From: Rotaria macrura
Lineage: Eukaryota > Rotifera > Eurotatoria > Philodinida > Philodinidae
Assembly: GCA_900239685.1 (NCBI GenBank)
Contig: OENT01000288.1
Location: 1 to 64,000 of the forward strand
Direction: 5' to 3'
DNA: 64,000 nt
In this document: one piece after another, positions 1 through 11,788 of the stretch
Position numbering within the stretch: the stretch's first letter is position 1
How the letters are laid out: every line of letters starts with the position of its first letter
The notes under the pieces: model-generated
The model's input: the letters and a program-made list of their open reading frames with translations, nothing else
The model's database searches: none
Told to the model about the DNA's origin: nothing
Position numbers and translations under genes: made by a program

Positions 1-246
1 ATTGGATTCTGATGGTCGGATAGTGTCGGATTATTAAGGATCCGAATGGATCCTGTGAGGTAGGTTCGACCTGGGTATCTCACAGTACCTTAAAATATGA
101 TGAAGAATCTTAAAGTACGTAAAGTATGAATTATCATGTTTTCCCCGTGACATACATTCTCTATTAATGAATCAGTTTAATCATACTGCACGTTTTTATT
201 AAGCTTGAATGTCGCTCATACCTTTTCTCATTCCTATATTGCTTAG
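1..246. other. Non-coding start of window (probable intron)
   Basis: All three + strand frames carry stops in the first 60 bases. The stretch ends in a pyrimidine-rich acceptor (ATTGCTTAG) directly before the receptor exon at 247. It is best read as part of an intron; the upstream exons of that gene lie outside the window. Confidence 0.4.
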
Positions 247-693
247 ATTGCCATTTCAACCATCATCACTGTAATAAGCTTTACTATAATTTTGGGAATT
301 ATTGCTGTAGTTCAAATAATTTCTTTTGACGTTGGCGGTCTTCCTTCGATGACAATGCTTTTATCAATAATCGACGTTGGCTTTCTGGCAGTTCTGGGAT
401 TTGTTCTTCTAATTAATATTTACAAAATCAATTCTGCCGTAGCAAATGTAAAGAAATTACTTGTGCGTACGAGTAAGGAAGTATCCATGCAATCAATGAA
501 ACGTACTCAACAAGAGGTCGACTGGAATACTAAATTTTTACATGCGATGACTCAAGAATTTAATGCCGATAAAAGTACCTATACCATAAATATCTTTGGA
601 TATATCGTGGATAAATCATTCGTCGTGAAGACAGCAGGATCATTGGCCGCTGTTATAGTTTCACATATAGTGGCACTAATTAAAATGAAATAG
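247..693 (+). CDS. Gustatory-receptor-like 7TM protein, 3'-terminal exon (partial)
   Basis: The frame is open from a splice acceptor at 245-246 to the TAG at 691-693 (148 codons). There is no start codon, so this is the last exon of a longer gene. Three hydrophobic segments are visible: one around the exon start, one in the middle (LLSIIDVGFLAVLGFVLLIN) and one at the extreme C-terminus (VVKTAGSLAAVIVSHIVALI). The order fits the end of insect/invertebrate gustatory-receptor-like proteins: a charged intracellular loop, then a segment reading NIFGYIVDKSF, then the last helix a few residues before the stop. In that family the last helix follows a similar G-x-x-x-(D/N)-x-(S/T) stretch and ends at or next to the C-terminus. 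The likely role is a ligand-gated or chemosensory membrane receptor. The family call rests on topology and a weak motif; another polytopic membrane protein is possible. Confidence 0.4.
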   Translation: MAISTIITVISFTIILGIIAVVQIISFDVGGLPSMTMLLSIIDVGFLAVLGFVLLINIYKINSAVANVKKLLVRTSKEVSMQSMKRTQQEVDWNTKFLHAMTQEFNADKSTYTINIFGYIVDKSFVVKTAGSLAAVIVSHIVALIKMK

Positions 694-1166
694 GTCACTG
701 TTTAGATCTTGGCTATTTTTTCCTGCTATTTTGAGAATTTCAAATTTTTTACTTTGATATTCCCGTCTGTTTGATTTATTAATGAGCATGAACTAAAATT
801 GATCGTTGAACTATCTCGATTATCTTATTTTCTCTGAAGTGATATTTGCGCCGATTCAATCTTATCGACTTTTTGGATCTTTTGAAAGAAAAACTACAAT
901 TGGCGTAAGAAAGATTTTGAAATAAAAGGATTATATTTTAACTGAATAATGCATGGCTACACTATGTTTTCACAGCTAGGTGAAGCTCCTTGTCTCGCTT
1001 TTTCCAACAACAGGGCGAGGCTAAAACGAGTCTTTCAAAAATTTGGCATGTTATTCATCTGTTTCATAGATACTATGATTCAGTCGAGAAAAAATACAAA
1101 AATGACAAATGAGATCGCATAAAGTAATTAGTATTTGCATAAATCCAGTAGGGAGAAAAAATATAG

Positions 1167-1460
1167 TATACTTCGAGTCATAATCCATTATATATTCCCC
1201 ATAAAACAACTATAAAATTTGTCGAAATTCAAGATATTTCTCCCACCTCTAGTGAATGTTCTCACTATCATCACCAATCAGCAATCAAAACAACAATAAA
1301 AGATTTTAGAGAACACTTACATGCATATAGAATTTTATCCAACCGAGTGATTTTACGAGATAATATTTTGGATGAAGTGAGGCAGCACACAAAACTTTAT
1401 TTGGATTCATATGAGCCTGCTAGTTCTCAGGAGAATCGCTCTGACAACTGGACCCCATGA
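1167..1460 (+). other. Exon-like open frame, unassigned
   Basis: An acceptor-like TATAG is followed by 97 codons without a stop, ending at TGA 1458-1460. There is no usable start codon, so it could only be an internal or terminal exon. The translation is mixed and hydrophilic (for example DFREHLHAYRILSNRV, then DEVRQHTKLYLDSYEP), unlike the Phe/Ser/Ile-rich translations of random sequence here. Open frames of this length are expected several times by chance in 64 kb of this composition, and no upstream exon was found. It may be an exon, a relic, or chance. Confidence 0.22.
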
Positions 1461-2029
1461 GATTCGACTGGAATCTGATCGGATTTCGTGGTGAATTTGT
1501 ATAAAACCTAAGGCGAAATTCTCGCTAGGGAACGATATTCAGCTTCTTAGGATCAGAATCCGACAGCATTCATTAAAAGGTTCTGACACACCTCGAAGGA
1601 TGTCATCAGAGACTAACTGGCACCCAAATAATAAATTACTATTTTCCCGTCAGATCCGTTACTCATTCCTCAACAACGATTTCGATAGAGTTTCGTCGAC
1701 TGATCAGATCCAGTCGGGTCCAGTATCGGATTCAATCACGTGGGTTGGGTAGTTTTCGTATTCGTTCATGATGACGACAGGAATCTTCACTAAAAATCTG
1801 CAATAGTGGTCCAATTTGGATAGTATTCAAATTAGTACTGTGTTAGATAATGTACCTATTTATTTATTCTAATACTGTTGGCTCTTCTCTTCATTTTGGC
1901 TGTTAATATAAGTGAAAGTTATTCACCATTTTTTGTAACATAAATTTTAATTTATCGTATGAGCGAGCGTAACTATATACGTAACAATTGATTCTGGGGT
2001 TCCGTTATCTAATCTCTAAAAATATTCTT

Positions 2030-2216
2030 TCCCAGAAAACCAACGAAAAAATGTTTCCGCGAGTTCTCAAACCATTTTCCATTTGCGAGTTCACTACTGT
2101 CAGAAACCTTTAAATGGTATCTGATGGTGAAAAATGGTTCAAGAAGTTCCCGATGGTAAGTAACGTGTTTTTGAACCCTCGGAAACATTTTTCGTTGGTT
2201 TCTGAGAAACGGTTAT
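2030..2216. repeat. Imperfect fold-back (inverted repeat)
   Basis: The left arm contains AACCAACGAAAAAATGTTTCC. The right arm, near 2180-2200, is its near-perfect reverse complement (GGAAACATTTTTCGTTGGTT). Inner parts (ACCATTTT / AAAATGGTT) also pair, giving a hairpin of about 190 bp. No terminal signature or target-site duplication was recognised. Confidence 0.45.
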
Positions 2217-2904
2217 ATTCTAGAGAGTATTTTTATATTTTCTTTTTCATCGAAACTATTAATAGGCACCAAAACTATAAATTATCTAAACATTCATCAA
2301 ATAAAAATTAAACAACTTAGACAGAGAAGACTTTTAGAAAAACGCTCTTACTGAAATAAATGAAACATATAGGGGTTGACACAAATTTTCAGATCTGGTG
2401 ACCAAAATGCCCAAAAACACTCGGAAACTTGGCTAAGGAAAGATAAATGCTCTGAAACGCAGACGCTTTGACACTGATCAGCCCATCTGCTAGGAATACT
2501 TCTGTTTGATTTCTGGGTATAAGAGCAATAGTAATTTTTAGACAATGCGAAAATTTCTGAAACATAGCATGCGTTTTCACAGTCGTTTTTAAGCTGGTTG
2601 AACACTAATAACGAGACAATAGTCGAACTAGCATTGAGTGGCTTCAGCATTCATATTCAGGAGAGTGGTGAGGATCGCATTGGGAATGAACGAAGACATC
2701 ATACTCACCAACATCGACTTTGTAATCACACGCCTACCTTACATACCATGTATCCCCTGAAACCATGCAAGCCAAATCAATACACCCACACTCACGCCCA
2801 ACGGGATTAGAATAAATGGTGTATGGATTTTAACTACTAAAACAAGAGTATGAGAATATTCTTAAAAAAATTCAAAATAGGCGCATAGGTCAAAAAATCA
2901 GACA

Positions 2905-3060
2905 GTCAGTCTTGCAAGATCTAATTAATGTGTAAGATCTTTCAAGAATATAATTGTGCGACCTGATACAAGATCTGAGATCACGATTTTGTGTAGGGAT
3001 TTTTTGACTGATCTTACAAGATCACATTAAAAATCTTTTAAGATCTTAACATTTGATTGT
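2905..3060. repeat. AGATC/GATCTT-rich cluster
   Basis: About eight AGATC or GATCT words fall within roughly 150 bp, many in the context CAAGATCT or TAAGATCTT. This gives short internal direct and inverted repeats. Function unknown; it may be a decayed tandem repeat or the end of a mobile element. Confidence 0.3.
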
Positions 3061-3919
3061 TTGTCCCGGGTAGAAGAATATGTCTGTTGTCATATAAGAT
3101 CGTATATACAAGAAAATAGCCATATCCAAGAATTGCATAACTTTTTTGAATCTGTAATCAGGCATAGACTCTTTGAATAGTTTTTATCAAATATACTGAA
3201 TATAAGGGTAATTCATATGTTACTCACTCATTTCATATCGATCGATAGCGACTCCTCGTGTGACAGCAGTACTCAATCTAATTAACAGACACAGGCAATC
3301 GATGATGACTGGTACACTTACATAGAAGCATTGTACAAAATAAAATATGCATATGAATTAATGAATCTATTCAATTGAATAATCTATGGTAGTGTTCGAT
3401 AATAAATAAGATATAAAATTCCACAGACAGATGTAAATAAAATGCGAAAGAAATTTGTGTTCTTCTCATGTATGTTAGCACATGAATATCGAAGATGAAA
3501 TGAGTATTGTTGTGTATCCATTTATATTCTTCTTTGTTGATACTTCGTTGGGAAATTATTTAAACAAATATAACAAACACAATTTATTAATATTATGATG
3601 CCATTCTCAATCAAAAATTTGACTTCTTTTAACATCACAAATATTTTCGATCTAGAATCATTTGTATCTTCACATGAATTGCAGACTTATGCAAACACTA
3701 AAATAGATTATCATCTATCGAATCTTCATTTATCCAATAGATATAAACATTTTCGTATTTTTCAAAGCTTTAAACTTTTTTTATTGAAACCCAGAAAAAG
3801 AACTACTGCAATAAACGAAGACTTTCGATGCTTGATTAAATTGTCGTTGATATCATTATTCATGACTTCTAAATGAAACAAATAAAAACAAATGAAGTGA
3901 CTCTCACAATCGCTATTCC

Positions 3920-4357
3920 TTACTTCTTATGATCACCAGGTTCACTGGTGCTGCTACCTGTACTACCTTTGATATCCTTTTAAAAAATATAATGTAACCT
4001 ACTTATAGAATTTCATTGCCCTGTTTTTTTCTCTACGTACCTTATGGTACTAGAAAAGACAAGAAAAAAACATAATTAGATGAATGCTTCGAAAGGAAAT
4101 GCATGTACTTGATTGTCATGACCGTGTTGTTGAGCAGCATCCTTATCATCGGATTGAGGGTGATTATGCTTTTCCGCTTGATGGTGTGGATGAGCTAATT
4201 TTTCGGCCTTCTTATCGGCATGTTCTAAATTCGGATAGTAAATTATTAAAAATACTTTTTTCTCAATTCGAATAAATTAATCGGTACCATGATACGGCTT
4301 GCCCTCGGCATTGGTATCGACGTGGGACATTCCGTGAGTGACATTCGAATGAGACAT
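3920..4357 (-). CDS. Small His/Lys-rich hydrophilic protein (three exons)
   Basis: Three short exons join in frame at GT-AG junctions: 4288-4357, 4109-4224 and 3920-3976. The product is 80 residues, starting MSHSNVTHGMSH and ending EPGDHKK. It has no Cys, Trp, Phe or Leu-rich core; it is dominated by His, Lys, Asp, Gln, Ala and Gly (for example HADKKAEKLAHPHHQAEKHN). It should therefore be largely disordered and very hydrophilic. This composition is typical of hydrophilin or LEA-like proteins, which protect cells during drying, but no canonical LEA repeat can be claimed. A metal-binding His-rich protein is an alternative. The introns are 63 and 132 nt. The exons are richer in G+C than the flanks. 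The open frame at 4084-4275 on the other strand is its shadow. Confidence 0.58.
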
Positions 4358-6864
4358 AGCTTTTTAGAAGAATGAAAAATGAAGTTTTAATCTAAATTAC
4401 AAAGAATATATGATTACGTTTCAGTCGTAATAGTGTTCAGAATAAGAATGAAATAAGATGAAACTTGTTAAGGGCAATCGGTACGAAGTGAAGAAAGGAA
4501 TCGTTATCACAATCACAACAAGAACGAGTGAAAGAGTAAACTGCGGACGTCGGTCGAAATAGTTCATTGGTTTGACATGGAAATAGATGTTTAGAACATT
4601 TTCAGTAGTAAAAAGAATCCTCTTGTTGTGACCATTTTTTGTGTATAGATAAAGTCTATAAAAGAGTTCGAGCTGATAAACGAATGATCAATCATATTTT
4701 CTGAAATCGTCTGTCGCCACTAGGTGAACATTCACGATTTATGAAGAATCGTTTGCATTTCAATCTGTTCGTTTTCAATAAGAATTAAATGCTCTATTTT
4801 ACGGGTTCATCAAATGAGATAATAATCAGATCAGAATTATTGTACATCCTGCTTTTGAAAATAATTGATGAAAGTTAAACACAATACCCGAATAGGGCGA
4901 TTCTCGAATCTATTGGATAAATATTAGTTGTGAATATGAAGGTAATTAAAGAGTAAAATTACATTACAGAAAAGTATCAATTATTGCTACTACGAAGATA
5001 GGATGGAGAAATTTTGCTTCACTAAATGGTCATTTTTTCGAGGTGACATGTGTTCTCAACTATGGCAAAGTAGAAAACTAGTTCCGACATAGCCCTCTCT
5101 GTTTACATACTATTGCCTTTCTCTCACTCAATAAGGCATATATATATATATATATAGTGCAGAAGTTATTTTGCCTAATTTAATTAAATATCAATTATCA
5201 GGAGACTAACATTGTCATATCAAAACCTATGAGAAAAGTTGATTTTTCAGCTCACCAATATTTATACGTATGTTTATTTATAAATATTTTAAGATTCTTT
5301 CAAATTCTTAAGAAAAAAATCTTTTATTATGCTAATGCTTTTCCTTTTCCCACCCAGATCAGTAATTCTGGTTTCCGATAGGGATCCGCTAAAACGTTCG
5401 AGCAAATGGTGGTGGCGTGCAAGTAGAGACATGGTAATCGGCCCTAGCAGCAAGACTCTTCTAGCTCAAACTGATAAAAATTGTAACCGGGCAAAGTTGA
5501 CCGTTGCATCTAATTACAGTTTTTTTGCTTCCAGCTGCCTATCATTTTCTTGACTTCTGTTGCATACAACGACCGTATGATTCAAAGGTGTGAAAGTGAT
5601 ACTGAAGATACAAGTGTGGATGTAGATGCCAGAGATGGATCGTTCGAATTTTTTTGAACTGAACCTAGTTAAAACTGGAAGCAAATGAACTAGTGCATTT
5701 TTTTAGATCGGATGTAAATGAGAGCAATTTTCGACTTCTTCACAATCGACTTGGTTTTTAAAAGTTCGAACGAATCTAGTATAGGTTTAGTTCACCTGTA
5801 GACAGATTTAGTGCTATTTCCAGTCAGCGTGGCCGTCAATATGAGTGCTTGTCTGGACCTTCTCTTTACCTGCATTCACACTCGCACCCTCTCTACAAAC
5901 CGACACTGGAATCTTGATGACATTTACTACTTTCATACGGTAAATTGAGGCATACGTTTTTTTTATCCAATTAATTACCAGATGTATATTAATAATATCT
6001 TGTTGTTAAGTATAAACTATTTTCTTGTTTCGTTTCTGAAGGAATGGAAAACAAAAAAAATTGCACTCATGATGTGTCAAAGCAGTTCTATCCTGTTTTG
6101 ACATTCATCTTGCAGAAATTTCTTTCGAGTTATCATAAATACCATGATGGATTCAGATGATCTATATGAATACGAACTAATTCTATCTGAACTTCTCAGA
6201 CTGCTTAAAAAAATGGCAAATAATTCATAATAAAGGGTTACGACGTTTTCAAATACTTTGAACACTTCTCTTCTATTCCATGTTATGATAGTTAACACCG
6301 GATCTGCCCTTTTTTTAGAAATCTCTTGAAAGATAGTCCTACACTTCAGGTTGCTGAAGAGATTTATAGACAAAGCAATACGTAGGTTGCGATTAATTTT
6401 TTCATTCAGTTTAACAGACAGATTCGAAGTTCCCAGTGAACGATGATCTTAATGAATTACAAAACTAGACATGTTTTGAATGATATATGAGTATTGAAAG
6501 AATATCATATGATGTAAATCCTATTTTCGTGCACTACTTTGGTACCGATCCCTAATACAAATATGGAGTGTTTTGCTTGAAAATTCTATGTATTTAGAAA
6601 GAGGTACTTATTTACTAAATTTGATCACTTGTCGACTTCAGAGTAGTTTTAAGTAAACAGAAAAAGAAATATTAAATAAGAAAAGTAACAGAAGTAATAC
6701 AAAGAATGCTTGTATTTCACTAAACACGATGATATTAAAATACAGATTGAAGTAATAAAATGAATTATACTTGTTTTTAAAGATGCCGAATCAAAACATC
6801 GCGAGATTGATTACAAAATGAAGAAAAAGGAAGAGTAATTGTTGAAATTTAAAATCCTATGATA
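4358..6864. other. Gene-poor interval with possible relic exons
   Basis: No complete gene is seen. A G+C-richer island at 5340-5660 holds two open stretches (+), each preceded by a good acceptor (CCCACCCAG at about 5356 and TTGCTTCCAG at about 5532). They encode a piece with SVILVSDRDPLKRSSKWWW and a piece with LPIIFLTSVAYNDRMIQRC. The only obvious donor between them (GTAACC) joins them out of the longer frame, so they may be relic exons or chance. A (TA)n run lies at about 5138-5157. The 98-codon ORF at 6077-6373 (-) has no support. Confidence 0.35.
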
Positions 6865-9090
6865 TCAAAAATGAAATTTTTTCACTGCATTGATCTTTGA
6901 TGATTTTGGAGACATTAATGATGATGATGTAGTCGTATTGCTTCGTGATGATTGCCGTCTAGCAATTAGTTTCATTGAAATCTTTTGTTTTAAATTATTC
7001 AAAACACGTTTCGAACATAAAAATCCAAAACATATGAATACTCCAGGCAAAGAATTTATTACTTCAAATATTACCCATGACCATGTTTGTCCTATCGCGA
7101 GAGCACCTATTAATAAAATCCATTGAATACCCATCAGTGATGCTAAGCGAGCATAAACAAATACTAAATTATTATTCTTCGTATTTGATGAAGACGTTAC
7201 AGTAGCCAGTTTAGCTAGACTATGTGAACGATAGATAGCTAAAATAGTTCTTATAAATAATAATGTAATGGTGAGAAATGTGAAACCGATAGGTACAAGA
7301 AAGAAAATAATCATTGCATTTATATTTGATATTGAACAAAATGTTAAACCATAGGCTGGAGAAAATTTCGACTTTGGATTAGTATATTGAATTAAGCATG
7401 CTATTAATATAATTACAGCTGTCGAACAATATACAAGAATGCCATAAGCAATTAAACGAAGATAATTTTTATCGGATTTATCTTGTTGAATTGTATTATG
7501 ATTGAATGTTGAATGAATATGAATAGATATAATTAACAACCAGCTAAATGCAGTTAAATAAGAATAGTGAACGATTACAGCTGATATAAAACACAACGAA
7601 TAGTATTGAGTTAGATGCGAAGTGGCGATGAATGTTATTTGACCAATAAATAATGATATTGAAAGAAATAGTAAACAGTTTCCTGGTAAATTATGTAAAG
7701 AAGGAATCAACCAGAAAATAATACCAAATATAAGAAGACATATAAGAGATATTGAAGTACAGATAATTGATAGTATATTACGATAAAATGGAAATGAAGG
7801 TTTGATGATTGATGATTCTTTCAAATTTTTCCATCGATCAGTACAAAATATAATTGAATTCTTACTAATAAAAACATATTCATCTTTTTCTAACAAAGTC
7901 GTATAATTAGCGAGATATATAGTTCCATTATAATAAATTGAATCATTGAATTCAATAGATGTTCGCACTGGATTTGAACATTTCATTGAAATAATTACTT
8001 CTCGGCTTGAATTAGTAACTTTTAAACATTTTTGTTCAAGTAAATCATACAGTTCGTTTGATTGTGTACAAGTATAATCAATTGAATAGATAAAATTTGG
8101 TACAGTATTATTATTTAAATAACGTTTCAATAGATTTGGATCGAATAATATTGAAAGTGGATGAAGACGTATATGTGTCATGGGTGGTGATGATGAACGT
8201 AAATATGGATCTGTACATGTTATTTCATTGCTATTATTCACACGATTACATTCAGCACAGTATGAATTACGATAGATAATAGTTGTATGTGGTACATACC
8301 GATAGGCTGTACCAAATGACGAACATTTTCGTGCTAAATCAATCGACGTATCTAAAGGACAACTTGCCGGAAGAGATTTTTTACAAGGTCGAATAAAAAC
8401 CGATGGTTTCAAATTTCCTTGTTCATGTGGATAAACTATTGTTTTTTGACAATTCGTAGTTAAATTATGAATATAATATTGAACCTGTTGGTCATCATGT
8501 AAAATTAAATGATCCGCATCACTACCATTTCCATGACAAAGTGGTTTGTATTGCCAAAATTTTATATTATCATTTGCATCATGATTACAATAAGCACAAA
8601 AATAATTTCTATAGGTTATATTAGTTTGTATGCTTGTAACAGGTATAAATAATATTGGATTATCATTAAATTTTTCATCGTTTAAATTTCGGCATTGTCT
8701 ATCAACTTCTGAACCTGTATACATCGGTAAACATTCGGTACGCATCCAAATAAACAATCGACTATATGAAAGAACTTTGCTACGTATTGTCGGTAGAAGA
8801 TAATCTACACATTCATAATTATTTTTTAATAATTTAGATCGATAGCAGCAATCACCATATTGTTCACAAGCAGAATCACAAAAACAATTACGAGATTGTA
8901 TAAAAATTTCGTCATTGTAAATTGATGGTGATGTGCGAGATGAACTCATGCATGTATCTCGAATCGAACATTGTTCATCATTATCAAATGTCGAACAAAA
9001 TTTTAGAAAAATGATTAAAACAAGAATAGAATTGTAATGAAACATGTCAATTGCAATAGGATATTGCGACTGATTCTTATGAAATGCCAA
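6865..9090 (-). CDS. Secretin/adhesion-like 7TM receptor with somatomedin-B-like domain
   Basis: A single uninterrupted frame of 741 codons. The first ATG (9090) gives 15 extra residues before MFHYNSILVLIIFLKF, which looks like a signal peptide, so the true start may be Met16. Residues about 41-94 form a Cys-rich somatomedin-B-like module with the CFCDSACEQYGDCC core. A long Cys- and N-glycosylation-site-rich extracellular region follows (to about 430). Then come seven hydrophobic helices, from about 437 (ILSIICTSISLICLLIFGII) to about 692, and a Ser-rich tail of about 50 residues. The helix pattern, including the extended TM1-TM2 with HNLPGNCLLFLS, matches class B (secretin/adhesion/methuselah-like) receptors. 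It should sit in the plasma membrane and signal through G proteins; the ligand is unknown. I see no GPS cleavage motif. It is unusual in lacking introns when its neighbours are rich in them. Confidence 0.8.
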   Translation of the reverse strand: MAFHKNQSQYPIAIDMFHYNSILVLIIFLKFCSTFDNDEQCSIRDTCMSSSRTSPSIYNDEIFIQSRNCFCDSACEQYGDCCYRSKLLKNNYECVDYLLPTIRSKVLSYSRLFIWMRTECLPMYTGSEVDRQCRNLNDEKFNDNPILFIPVTSIQTNITYRNYFCAYCNHDANDNIKFWQYKPLCHGNGSDADHLILHDDQQVQYYIHNLTTNCQKTIVYPHEQGNLKPSVFIRPCKKSLPASCPLDTSIDLARKCSSFGTAYRYVPHTTIIYRNSYCAECNRVNNSNEITCTDPYLRSSSPPMTHIRLHPLSILFDPNLLKRYLNNNTVPNFIYSIDYTCTQSNELYDLLEQKCLKVTNSSREVIISMKCSNPVRTSIEFNDSIYYNGTIYLANYTTLLEKDEYVFISKNSIIFCTDRWKNLKESSIIKPSFPFYRNILSIICTSISLICLLIFGIIFWLIPSLHNLPGNCLLFLSISLFIGQITFIATSHLTQYYSLCFISAVIVHYSYLTAFSWLLIISIHIHSTFNHNTIQQDKSDKNYLRLIAYGILVYCSTAVIILIACLIQYTNPKSKFSPAYGLTFCSISNINAMIIFFLVPIGFTFLTITLLFIRTILAIYRSHSLAKLATVTSSSNTKNNNLVFVYARLASLMGIQWILLIGALAIGQTWSWVIFEVINSLPGVFICFGFLCSKRVLNNLKQKISMKLIARRQSSRSNTTTSSSLMSPKSSKINAVKKFHF

Positions 9091-10088
9091 ATCTAATCGT
9101 GTTCGTTCGTTCGTTCGTTTTTCTTTTTGTTAACTATGCGTAGTGAATATGGACTTCGGTTCTTTTTTTTATCTTTTGCTTGCTGATTCACGAGGATTAA
9201 GAGGAAGAGGAGCAAAGACATAGGACTATATTGACTTTTATCTTCTACTTGTCTTCGTGAGACAACAACTTTCCAAGTATAATGGTATAAATATTGATTC
9301 GACCAATCATGACGCGTATAAGATAGTCTAGAATATGATAATGCGCTGAAATATATGTTTATCTAATTGAGAATATTTATTATTATTATTATTCAGCTTC
9401 TAAGACAATATATACACATATAAACTGATGAGAAGACTAGAAAGACGAGGTAGTTCTATATTAAATGGCATAGGATAATATAAAAAAAAACGAACTAAAA
9501 ACTCTAATTTCATTCAATGTCGACTGATATAACGTTAAATACAAATAAACTAAATTCTTAGGATTATTCGCAAGTTTTCTAATCATATATAGCGATGCGC
9601 TTCTTGCTCTCTTATCTTCTGCAGAAAGTGTTGTCAAGTCGTACTAGTTTATAGTGACGATACTACTAATGAGAAGAATATTATTTACTCGGTTTGACTT
9701 ACTTTAGATAGAAAGATGGTAACCGATGACACTGGAAGTGCAAACTAAGTTTTCCAAGAGTAGCGATAACATGGAATTGCTGCTACTTCTTTTTTCGAGT
9801 TACTATGATGCACCGGTATGTATTAAAATGGCTGAGAGAAAGAAAGAATAGCGAAAACGACTACATAGCATGGATAAAGGTCGATCGAATAAAAATGTAT
9901 TTGACTAGAACCATCAAAATACTCCCCAGACATCGCTAAGAGACACTTAATCCTTTAAGTAGCTCTATGCCAGTATCTAGTTGAAATGAGGATCCAGATC
10001 AGTATTTCGTCGTTTTAGCTAAATCTTCACTCTATCTTCACATCAATGCTCCATCTTCTCTAAACTGACAACTATCCCCTACCCCCAA

Positions 10089-10455
10089 AGATCGTGACAG
10101 AGTAATTAACTCATTGATGTAATAGCTATTTAATTAACCAATTCGTTTAAGGATAAATTAATAAACAAGTCTGTATTTAATGTTTTCTTAGTAAATCATT
10201 ATCTACTCATCACAGATCACGAGAGGCAGAATCCAGAAACCTATCGGACATCATTTATAACTAATATCTAATCAGAATGTATATGGATTATTTGCTTGCT
10301 GATGTTCTATACTGTGAAGTAAGCAATGATAAATGAATGTGCTCCAATATCAGTTACATAAAAAGGTCAGTTTTTAGAGAATTAGCAATAACAGCTGCAT
10401 CCTTTTTCACATCTTAATCCCGTAGAGATTGTGCTAAAGCATAGCCTTTTTATTG
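10089..10455 (+). repeat. Decayed dispersed repeat, copy A
   Basis: This stretch aligns by eye, with gaps, to 51836-52150 on the same strand. Shared blocks include GATCGTGACAGAG near the start, TTAGTAAATCATTA in the middle, TCTAATCAGA, and a terminal block CACAT(C/T)TTAATC followed by GAT TG(T/C)GCTAA. Neither copy encodes protein. It is probably an old mobile-element copy; no termini were identified. Confidence 0.45.
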
Positions 10456-11521
10456 ATACCTACCAATAGGAGTGTTCCAAACTGGGATCGATCCAAACAC
10501 CAACCTTGTGTTGTTGTTTTTGTGAGCGTTTCAATCACTCAATCCCGCTACTTACCCTCGAATCTTCTCACTCTGGAGAAAGAACCCTGCCAGATATCTA
10601 TTAAATTTTCACATGTATTCAACTATTGTCATCTTGGTTATCCGGAACGTTAAGATGAAGATTTTCCGGCAGTTTTATATGATCGATGTTTTTTCTTTTT
10701 GTCACCAATCTTCCGTTCGCTAGTTTTATTTTGCTTCTGTCAATATAATACGATTTCAATAGAGAAGAATATTAATTTTGAAGATCTTGAGAGGGTAAAA
10801 GAGACAGAAATTGAACTACATCAAATTCGGATCGATATAAAAAGTGAGATTTCATTGATTATTTTACTTTCTGTTCATATTATGTGTATATACATAAAAC
10901 ACAATCGACGCGTTCAACTCTGCGTTTCAGAGAAATAAATACACGAGACACATATGCTCTTGAAACTGATTTCGTTTTGACATATTCAACAAAAGAGCAA
11001 TGCTATCAAGAAAACTATTTCAATAAACTTTTGTATGCAACACACCTTAAATCGATGGATAACTTTTCCAAAAGGATACTTTTTCAAATAATATAGAATT
11101 AGTGGAATACTTCCTAAAAACCATTGGTGTATTGCATCGATTCAAAATCTGAAGCTATTTGGAATTTATCATTGATACCTAAATATTTGATACCTACTTT
11201 GAAAAATTTGTATAGCTGTAACTAATTATAACGACCTTCATTGTGTCATAAATCACTAATACTGAATGTCATTGAAACAAAAAATAAACTTCGTCATACG
11301 ATAGATATTATAACTATTCCGGAAGAATAATATAAACATTTTAACTTATCTAAAAAGCTGTATCACCGATCAGTATTTCATTGATTTAGTAATTCATTGA
11401 AAAAATAATAGATATTGACTGAAAGACACCAATCAGTTCAAACTTAGTCATAATTGTTGGAAAATAAACTGCTAAGAACAAAATCATTCATATTCAATCA
11501 AAATAATAAGGAGTAATACGC

Positions 11522-11788
11522 ATGCTAAATATAATGATATATTTGCGGTTCTTACTTATCTCTATTTACGCTTTATCCCACGTCATAGCCAACCGACAAG
11601 ATTCGATTGTCGAATCTGTCGTCTTGACATGTGATTCTCTTTCACTTGCTCATCTCTATCAATGTTATAATGACAGCTACTCGTATCTTATAGTAGCTTT
11701 CGATTCCACTCAGTTAATAGATTTGCTTCTATATTCTTCTTCTTTCATTTATCGTGGAATATTCCATTTTTTCATCCCTTATGCATGA
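11522..11788 (+). CDS. Small ORF with signal-peptide-like N-terminus (uncertain)
   Basis: An 88-residue ORF starting at an ATG. The N-terminus (IMIYLRFLLISIYALSHVIA) looks like a cleavable signal peptide. The rest carries two Cys residues and a stretch SLAHLYQCYNDSYSYLIVAF that weakly recalls the start of GH25-type lysozyme-like domains (Ser-x4-Gln-Cys-x4-Tyr-x-hydrophobic), but the frame ends far too early for that fold. It could be a first exon, a decayed fragment, or chance; no downstream exon was found. Confidence 0.22.
   Translation: MLNIMIYLRFLLISIYALSHVIANRQDSIVESVVLTCDSLSLAHLYQCYNDSYSYLIVAFDSTQLIDLLLYSSSFIYRGIFHFFIPYA

Larger units (their letters stand above)
694..3919. other. Gene-poor interval
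   Basis: No gene is firmly supported here. It contains an exon-like open frame (1167-1460), an imperfect fold-back (about 2030-2216) and a cluster of AGATC words (about 2905-3060), each listed separately. A 93-codon ORF at 3595-3876 (+) has no splice or family support and is within the range expected by chance in such A+T-rich DNA. A stretch at about 1390-1760 is visibly richer in G+C than its surroundings. Confidence 0.5.

Noticed and set aside
2348..2810. Several overlapping ORFs of 60-100 codons on both strands
   Set aside because: They have a background-like composition, no splice support and mutual overlap.
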